A stretch of 64,000 nucleotides of DNA from positions 124,001 through 188,000 of the forward strand of contig JAGFNQ010000209.1 in assembly GCA_024364735.1 (NCBI GenBank), read 5' to 3'. Positions 59,514-64,000 of the stretch are shown in pieces. Below the pieces are notes generated by a model. It was not told the origin of the DNA and made no database searches. It saw nothing but the letters and a program-made list of their open reading frames with translations. This DNA comes from Boesenbergia rotunda (Eukaryota > Streptophyta > Magnoliopsida > Zingiberales > Zingiberaceae). The position numbers and the translations under genes were made by a program. How positions within the stretch are numbered: the stretch's first letter is position 1; the number at the start of each line of letters is the position of its first letter.

Positions 59514-59893
59514 TAGTCTTCCGACTTCTCTCTTAGTTTTTCTTGTTGTGTTCTCAGAGAATCTAGTAGTTCTCGAGAACACGAAACTCGTGGCTTTGCG
59601 AAGACATCCCGAAGATACTCGGCGTGGACGCGAATAGAGGCGGAGCTTCCAAGGGACGCTTACGGTTGGATCTCGTCCCTTCCTTCGAGTTACGAGAGGT
59701 AATACGTAAATTAGTTTATGTTTCTGCAAAATTTTAAATATATGATCATGTCTACACAAGATAAAATTGCATGCTTAGATGTGTGGTTAAATAATTTGAG
59801 AAATTATTTATGCTAAACCTTCCGCTGCACGTAATTAATTTTAAAATTAAAAACCCGCATCCATGTCAACATGCACCCGGTCCCAACACAGAC
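59514..59893 (+). repeat. Truncated family-2 LTR end with CAGAC target copy
   Basis: 59514-59888 repeats the last ~375 bases of the family-2 LTR, from TAGTCTTCCG to CCAACA, and is followed by CAGAC (59889-59893), the partner of 37251-37255. It is therefore the original 3' end of the outer element. Confidence 0.88.
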
Positions 59894-59920
59894 CCTCCTA
59901 GGGCCTGATATCTTACCACA

Positions 59921-61774
59921 TCAGTGTTGGGTTCTCCCGGCATAAAACAATAAAAATGCAGCGGAAACGAGAACCCATGAGCGATCCATGTGAAAGAAAG
60001 ACTCGTACAAAGTTGATCTACATCTACTTCTAAAGAAGATATACCTTTGAAGCGTGCCCTTCGGTTATCCCGCTCGTCCAAGATGCGCCGGATCTCTTGC
60101 ACGTTCAAACGTCCGTGCCTCTATTCGTATCCACACGGACACAATCTCTCAACTTCGGGAGAACTACTTTAGTTGTGCTAGCAACTTGAGGCAGCTCGAA
60201 AACACCAAGAACCTTACAGTAAGGTTTCGACCAAGAGTAGAGGAGAGGAAGAAGAGAGGAAGGGAAGGGGAAAAGCTAAGGCAAGAAGAAGACCTCATCC
60301 AAAGTCACAAGGCCCTTTTTTATAATCATCCCATGAATATGAAGAGATTTGTGTCTCTTTGGCTTCCTTCATTATTACCAATAAAGAGCATATCTTTTAA
60401 TGTGGCTCTTCATCTTTTCCCATGCAAGAAAAGAATCTTTTCATCCAATGAAGAGAGACTTTTCTCTTTCCTTCATGCAATTCTGACTGGGCCTCTCGAG
60501 CTTCCGACTCGGTCTCCCGACCAAGTCTCCCGAGTGGCGAGCTCTCGACCCAGTCTGCCGAGCTCCGACCCAGTCTGCCGAGTGCTGACCCTGTCCACCG
60601 AGTTCCGACCCAGTCCGCCAAGTTCCGACTCGGTCCGCCGAGCTCCGACTCGGTCCGTCGAGCTCCGACTCGGTCCGTCGAGCTCCGACTCGGTCCGCCG
60701 AGCTCCGACTCGGACTCTCGAGTTCCCAACTCGAGCCCCCCTGAACTGACCTCCCGAGTTCCCAACTCGGGCTCAGATCTCCAATCAGATTTCCTGAAGC
60801 ATTGTGTCCTTTGTGTGTGATCCAATAGGTTCTCATGACATTGGCAATGTGCCTAAACACTTTAGACACATAAGCAATGAGCGGCATCTAGCAATGCATC
60901 AATGCTACCCAAGTAACAAGAAAAGTCGAGATCCGACTAAACCTCCGTGACTATGATAGTGTATGACCTTGTCCTTCTATCCTTGATATCTATATTGACC
61001 AATGAGGCATAGACCGTGTCATCTTCAATTAATCTTGTGTTTCTTGATCCCCGAGTAGACTCACTCAAACAAATGAGCTCAATATCTCATATTGACTCAT
61101 TTGAGCATGGCCATGCGTTTCAGTAGTCCTACTCGATCAAGGGACCCACAGATATCACTCCCGTCATATGGGAGGGATAGATCCCATCTACATCACTCAC
61201 ATCCCTCCACATAATTCATTACATACCCAGTGATCGCCTTTATAGTCCACCCTGTTACGGGTGACGTTTGACGATACCAAAGTACATAACTCCTTCTGTA
61301 GGGAACCGTAGTGACTTCAGGTCGAAGGACTATTCATACCAATAGTCACATGAGAAAGTCTATGACACTCATATGATAATCTATGAAACTTTCTCATGGC
61401 GGGTCATTCAGTACACATTCTCCAATGTATACTCATGTGTCAACTTGATATCATATATCCATGACTTGTGAGCTCAAGTCATCAGTTGACCTACATGCTA
61501 GTCTCCAAGCATCAGTATTGTCCCTGAATAATTGATACTTGAGTAGGAATAATTTAGTGTAGTGTTCTCTACATTATCTCACTATCGATTCAACTAATCG
61601 ATATAATGTAGATAAGAACCTACTACACTAGGACATTATTATACTTAGTCATTTGGCACAGAATATAAAGTAAGTATAATAACCAAACATGTCTTTATTA
61701 ATAATAGAATATGATACAAAATGCCCCTAGTCAATCATCACATAATTGGCTCTAGGGCTCCTACTAACCATCAG
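59921..61774 (-). mobile_element. Solo LTR of a further family
   Basis: 59925-61770 (1846 bp), TGTTGGG...CTAACCA, flanked by TCAG (59921-59924, 61771-61774). On the - strand a TATA box (GATTATAAAAAAGG) lies at 60313-60326, downstream of an array of CCGAG-type hyphenated palindromes (60500-60735). ORFs across the array are repeat artefacts. The rest is non-coding. Confidence 0.75.
60500..60735 (-). repeat. 20-bp tandem repeats with CCGAG...CTCGG arms
   Basis: Units such as TCCGCCGAGCTCCGACTCGG repeat about every 20 bases in the middle of the array. Each unit can pair CCGAG with CTCGG around six bases. Confidence 0.8.
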
Positions 61775-62310
61775 GCCCTAGGAGGGCCTGATATCCTTGT
61801 TTGTTTTTTAAATTACTGAAACACTTGATTATGATTTTGAAAGTTTGCCAAATTTAATTGTAATTTATTTTTCCGGGATGATAATGTTGTTGACAAAATT
61901 GTCTCTGAGATATGCAATACTCTTGATGATAATGTTGTCATGGGGAATGGAGCAGAAATAGTCAGTAATAATATTCTATTATCTTCCGAGTATAGTGGTA
62001 ATAGAATTATAAGGAATTTGACATTTGATCTAAATGAAGAAGCAAGTAATCTAGAAGATGAGTGTCTGAATTCTTCTACAAGACTTGTTGAATACTTTGA
62101 GCCAACCTAGAGTGAGGAGGAAGAACATGAAATCCGAAATGCAGATGAATTACAATCCAGTACACGTGTACTAGAATTCCAAACTGATGATATGAAAATT
62201 GAGCAATATGAATTTCCCACAAATTAGTACAGTGACTTAGAGAAGGAGTTTCCAATAGCTGATGATCCTTATATTTTGAATTCTCGATTGCTAGCTGACC
62301 AATTAGAGAG
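61775..62310 (+). other. Region upstream of the MuDR-like transposase
   Basis: AT-rich, beginning with CCTAGGAGGGCCTGATATCC. From about 62030 an acidic coding-like stretch with stops probably belongs to the transposase N-terminus. Confidence 0.45.
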
Positions 62311-64000
62311 GTGGAGGCAAGAGATGAGGATGAATTTTTTGTAGGGCAGATTTTTCCATCTAGACAAGAATTCAAGAATGCATTTGTGAAACATGTCATG
62401 GTTAAGCATATGAAATATAACCCAGTTGACACTCGAAAAAATAGAGTTAAAGCAGTGTGCTTCAACCAACCATGTACATGGAGAGTAGTTGCCCGAGGGG
62501 AAGTAGAGTTCATTGTTACAAAATATGTAAAGGAACACCAATGTGGAACTGTTAGGGAAAGTGCTGATCATCATGCATGCTCTTTATCATTTGTTGCGTC
62601 TTTTGTTGAAGTGCAATTTCTTCATAATTAACAATACAAACTAAGTATGATTATATCAGATATTAAAGCTAGATTTGGAGTGACCATATCATATAGAAAA
62701 GCATGCATAGCTAGGGAGAAAGCATTGAAAAAGGTCGTCAGAGATTATGAAGAGGCATATAGAGATCTTCCACAATATCTGCGTGAATTAAAAGCTAACG
62801 ATCCTGAAACTTATGTGACACTATACAAGAATGGTAACAATGAGTTTCAGCGGTGTTTTTGGGATTTTGGTGCTTGTCGAAGGGTGTTCAGGTATTATTT
62901 GTGTAAACTTATCGGAATTGATATCACACATCTAAGAGGAAAGTATCCGGGTGTATTGATGATTGCTACATCGATTGATCGTAATGATAATCTTCTCCCA
63001 GTTGCCTTTGGAATAGCCGAAGTTGAATGTGGATCTGCATAGGAGTGGTTTTTGTAGCATACAAAGAGGTTCTTTGATGTCGATGAACAGTCAATGACCA
63101 TAGTATCATATAGACATCGTGGCATTATATCAGCAGTTAGAAAAGTGTACACAAACGTGCATCATGCTTTTTGTTGCCACCACATGTCTTGTAATATAGT
63201 AACCGATACTGGAAGTGGAGCAGTTTTAGGTTTGTTTTGGGCAGCAGCATGAGCAAACACAACAATCCAATATGATCTCATAATGGAGTCAATGCTTGAA
63301 AAACATCCAGATGCCCATAAGTGGCTTCAGAATATTGACCCTAAAAGGTGGGCTAATGCAGACTTTACTGGGAGAAGGTACAGAATGCTAACCACTAATT
63401 GTGTGGAGAGTTTAAATGTTTTGTTCAAGACTACACGTGAATTTCCCATAAACATGTTAATTGATAATACAAGAAGAAAGGGAGCTCAATGGTTCTTTAA
63501 CCATTGAGAGGAAGTCTCAAAATGGTATGTTGCTTTGACACTTCATGTACAAAAGATATGGATTCATGGAAAGAGAAAGCTAGAGCATATAAGGTTCACC
63601 CATACTCTCAATCAAAAATGGAAGTAGAGACATGGGGCACTTCATACATTGTTGATTTGGAAAAAAAATATTGTCAATGTGGGGAGTTTCAAAATTCAGG
63701 ACTCCCTTGCTCACATGCTATTGCCCTCATCATTCACCGGAACATGGATACACTCTCATATTGTGAGCATTATTTTTATTCACAAAATTGGAATGTCATT
63801 TACATGGATCGTATTTACCCTTGTCGAATCAAGGAGTTTTGGCCTAGGGCGTAAACAACATTATAGTTTTATGCCCCCGTAGCCTTGTGCAGCCCGGTAG
63901 ATGAAAGAAGGCACGGATTGAGTCAAGACACAATGGCAAGGTAAAACTAAAATGCAGCCGCTGCAAACAACTTGGCCATAATAGAAGGACTTGTAGAATG
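62311..64000 (+). pseudogene. Mutator-like (MuDR) transposase, decayed, runs off window
   Basis: DDE transposase of MULE elements. Parts in order: N-terminal MuDR DNA-binding-like domain (FPSRQEFKNAFVKHVMVKHM, 62350-62410) ending TAA at 62629-62631; the core from 62647 (YPGVLMIATSIDRNDNLLPV near 62945); then TAG near 63041 and further stops; 63283-63507 in the same frame; a frameshift near 63500; a SWIM zinc finger (CQCGEFQNSGLPCSHA, about 63674-63721); and a C-terminal CX2CX4HX4C knuckle (CSRCKQLGHNRRTC, 63953-63994). At least four lesions. The rest of the gene and both terminal repeats are not seen. Confidence 0.88.

Noticed and set aside
60054..60887. ORFs with Ser/Pro/Arg or Glu/Leu/Gly repeats
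   Set aside because: They follow the 20-bp palindromic array of a solo LTR and are open on both strands.

Overview
This window reads as nuclear DNA of a large, repeat-rich monocot genome. The Ty1/copia and Ty3/gypsy families, the bHLH gene with short GT-AG introns, the captured plant tetraspanin fragment and the (TA)n-flanked inverted-repeat elements are all plant features. A Zingiberales (ginger-family) origin is my guess from general impression, not something the sequence proves. There is one convincing host gene; almost everything else is mobile DNA, much of it nested.

Layout. 1-9917: a nearly complete SIRE-type copia element on the + strand (family 1; 5' LTR cut by the window edge). Its gag is interrupted by a solo LTR of a second family (family 2, 1410-3674). 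9918-12240: AT-rich DNA with no clear gene. 12241-20040: a degenerate, apparently pol-less gypsy-type element on the - strand. It has an LTR, a tRNA-Asp-type primer site, a Gln-rich gag-like region and a protein with ten 27-residue repeats, and it too is broken by a family-2 solo LTR (14004-16213). 20041-22000: intergenic. 22102-23303: a four-exon bHLH transcription factor gene of the bHLH61/bHLH93 type. 25190-26770: (TA)n microsatellites holding a terminal-inverted-repeat transposon that carries a rearranged tetraspanin fragment, then a 395-bp foldback element. 27490-36765: element A, a complete but disabled SIRE-like copia on the - strand. 37256-59893: a stack in which a family-2 copia (outermost) received element B (-, pol-less, with an extra ORF), and an LTR copy of B received element C (+, gag only). 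59925-61770: a solo LTR of another family. 61771-64000: a decayed Mutator-like (MuDR) transposase running off the window.

How the parts relate. Elements A, B and C form one superfamily (family 3) sharing LTR ends, GGCGCC-rich promoters, an 83-85 base block just after gag, and repeated TCTCAC...GTGAGA hairpins with covarying stems. In A the block lies inside what looks like a 653-bp GT-AG intron that joins gag to protease in frame when removed. B and C have lost pol but keep the block and hairpins, as expected for parasites needing cis-acting RNA signals. B carries an apparently intact extra ORF with its own TATA box, palindrome array and probable small intron. Four LTR families here have unrelated arrays of short palindromes upstream of, or close to, a TATA box. 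These are the observations I consider most worth following.
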